Source of the DNA: Chloroflexota bacterium
GTDB lineage: Bacteria > Chloroflexota > Anaerolineae > B4-G1 > SLSP01
Assembly: GCA_009908585.1 (NCBI GenBank)
Contig: JAAAOZ010000227.1
Location: 1 to 6,880, forward strand
Reading direction: 5' to 3'
Length of the DNA: 6,880 nucleotides
The notes under the pieces were generated by a model. That model saw nothing but the letters and a program-made list of their open reading frames with translations, was not told the origin of the DNA and did not search any database. Positions 6,152 to 6,880 of the stretch are shown piece after piece. The translations under genes were made by a program, and so were the position numbers. The first letter of the stretch is position 1, and every line of letters begins with the position of its first letter.

Positions 6152-6880
6152 ATGGATATAGTGGGTGAGATAGAGATAATCGAGTGGACGAATCGGCGTT
6201 ATTTGGACGCGGTGGCCGATCACGTGATGCTCTTCGATGGCGCGACGGGCACCGAGTTAGCCAAGTATGAGCTTGGGCCGGCGGATTTCGGCGGCGAGCG
6301 CACCGAGGGCCTGATGGAGATGTTGCTCTTCCATCGCCCGGAGGTCGTGGCGCAGGTGCACGCGACTTACTTCGCGGCCGGCGCCGAGGTGGTGGAGACG
6401 AACACCTTCCGGGGCAATCGCGTGAGCCTGGCGGAGTTCGGCGTCGGGGATCGCGCGCTGGAGATCAACCGCCGGGCGGCGGAGATTGCCCGGCAGGCAG
6501 CGGATCGCGTCGGCTCGATGGGGCCGACGGGCAAGCTGCCCTCTTTGGCAACGGCGGTGGCGGAGGTGACTTACGAGGAGATCGCGGCGGTCTACGCGGA
6601 GCAAGCGCGCGGCCTGCTCGAGGGCGGCGTCGATCTACTGCTGCTGGAGACCCAGCAGGATCTCCTGGAGCTGAAGGCCGCGATCCAGGGCATCTGGCGG
6701 ACGTTCCGCGCGTTGGACCAGCGCGTGCCGATCCAGGCGCAGGTCACGTTGGACGTTCACGGGCGGATGCTCACCGGCCCGAGCGTCGAGGCGGCGCTGG
6801 TGACCTTGGCCGCGCTGCCGGTGGACGTGATCGGCCTGAACTGCTCCACCGGGCCGGAGGAGATGCGCGGCGCCATCCGG
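6152..6880 (+). CDS. metH: Methionine synthase (MetH-type), homocysteine S-methyltransferase domain, N-terminal part (runs off right edge)
   Basis: Two hundred and forty-three codons are open to the window edge. The protein is the N-terminal TIM-barrel domain that binds homocysteine on zinc and, in MetH, receives the methyl group from methylcobalamin. Recognisable are LFDGATGTELAKY (residues 27-39), AGAEVVETNTFRGNR (76-90), GPTGKLPS (124-131), GGVDLLLLETQQDLLELKAA (158-177) and VDVIGLNCSTGPEEM (224-238), where Cys231 is the first of the three expected zinc cysteines; the other two lie beyond the window. The GPTGKLPS and GLNCSTGP motifs favour the MetH class over BHMT-like stand-alone enzymes, but pterin- and cobalamin-binding domains are not in view, so a split enzyme remains possible. 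The strand leading into GPTG is unusually short (ADRVGSMGPTG). It is transcribed divergently from ugd. Confidence 0.85.
   Translation, partial: MDIVGEIEIIEWTNRRYLDAVADHVMLFDGATGTELAKYELGPADFGGERTEGLMEMLLFHRPEVVAQVHATYFAAGAEVVETNTFRGNRVSLAEFGVGDRALEINRRAAEIARQAADRVGSMGPTGKLPSLATAVAEVTYEEIAAVYAEQARGLLEGGVDLLLLETQQDLLELKAAIQGIWRTFRALDQRVPIQAQVTLDVHGRMLTGPSVEAALVTLAALPVDVIGLNCSTGPEEMRGAIR

Noticed and set aside
6020..6223. A 67-residue minus-strand open frame in the ugd-metH spacer
   Set aside because: It overlaps the start of metH, has no ribosome site and no recognisable motif, and occupies the only room for the two divergent promoters.

Overview
The window is high-GC bacterial DNA (sampled 60-base lines of the coding regions run near 65% G+C), with dense Shine-Dalgarno-led genes. 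Gene content and the look of the proteins suggest a free-living bacterium, possibly Chloroflexota. That placement is inference from sequence style, not a search result.

Layout. Positions 1-6015 are read entirely on the minus strand. In transcription order they hold: ugd (UDP-glucose 6-dehydrogenase), a 168-bp spacer filled by a degenerate 7-bp repeat array, a catalytic M16 zinc peptidase, a DUF433/DUF5615 toxin-antitoxin-type pair, a second M16 protein without zinc ligands, acpS (holo-ACP synthase), a 145-bp spacer carrying a REP-like double hairpin, dtd (D-aminoacyl-tRNA deacylase), and the first 94 codons of a probable DprA-type protein running off the left edge. A 136-bp divergent spacer separates ugd from a plus-strand gene, the N-terminal homocysteine-binding domain of a MetH-type methionine synthase, which runs off the right edge.

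How the genes relate. The two M16 proteins look like two halves of one heterodimeric peptidase: the first has the HxxEH zinc site but lacks the C-lobe Arg/Tyr pair, and the second has the opposite pattern. Between them sits an AT-richer two-gene cassette of the VapBC-like DUF433/DUF5615 type, which appears to have been inserted without breaking either peptidase gene. Spacing from the M16 genes down through acpS is tight (3 to 45 nt), and dtd and the DprA-like gene overlap by one base, so transcription of one or two operons is likely. ugd and metH are separate functions (sugar-nucleotide supply for surface polysaccharide, and methionine synthesis).

The least ordinary parts are the non-coding ones: a paired REP-like element whose two units differ by compensatory base-pair changes, and a heptad repeat array whose purine-rich strand flips at its centre. 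I see no CRISPR array, tRNA, rRNA, transposase gene or clearly new multi-gene system.
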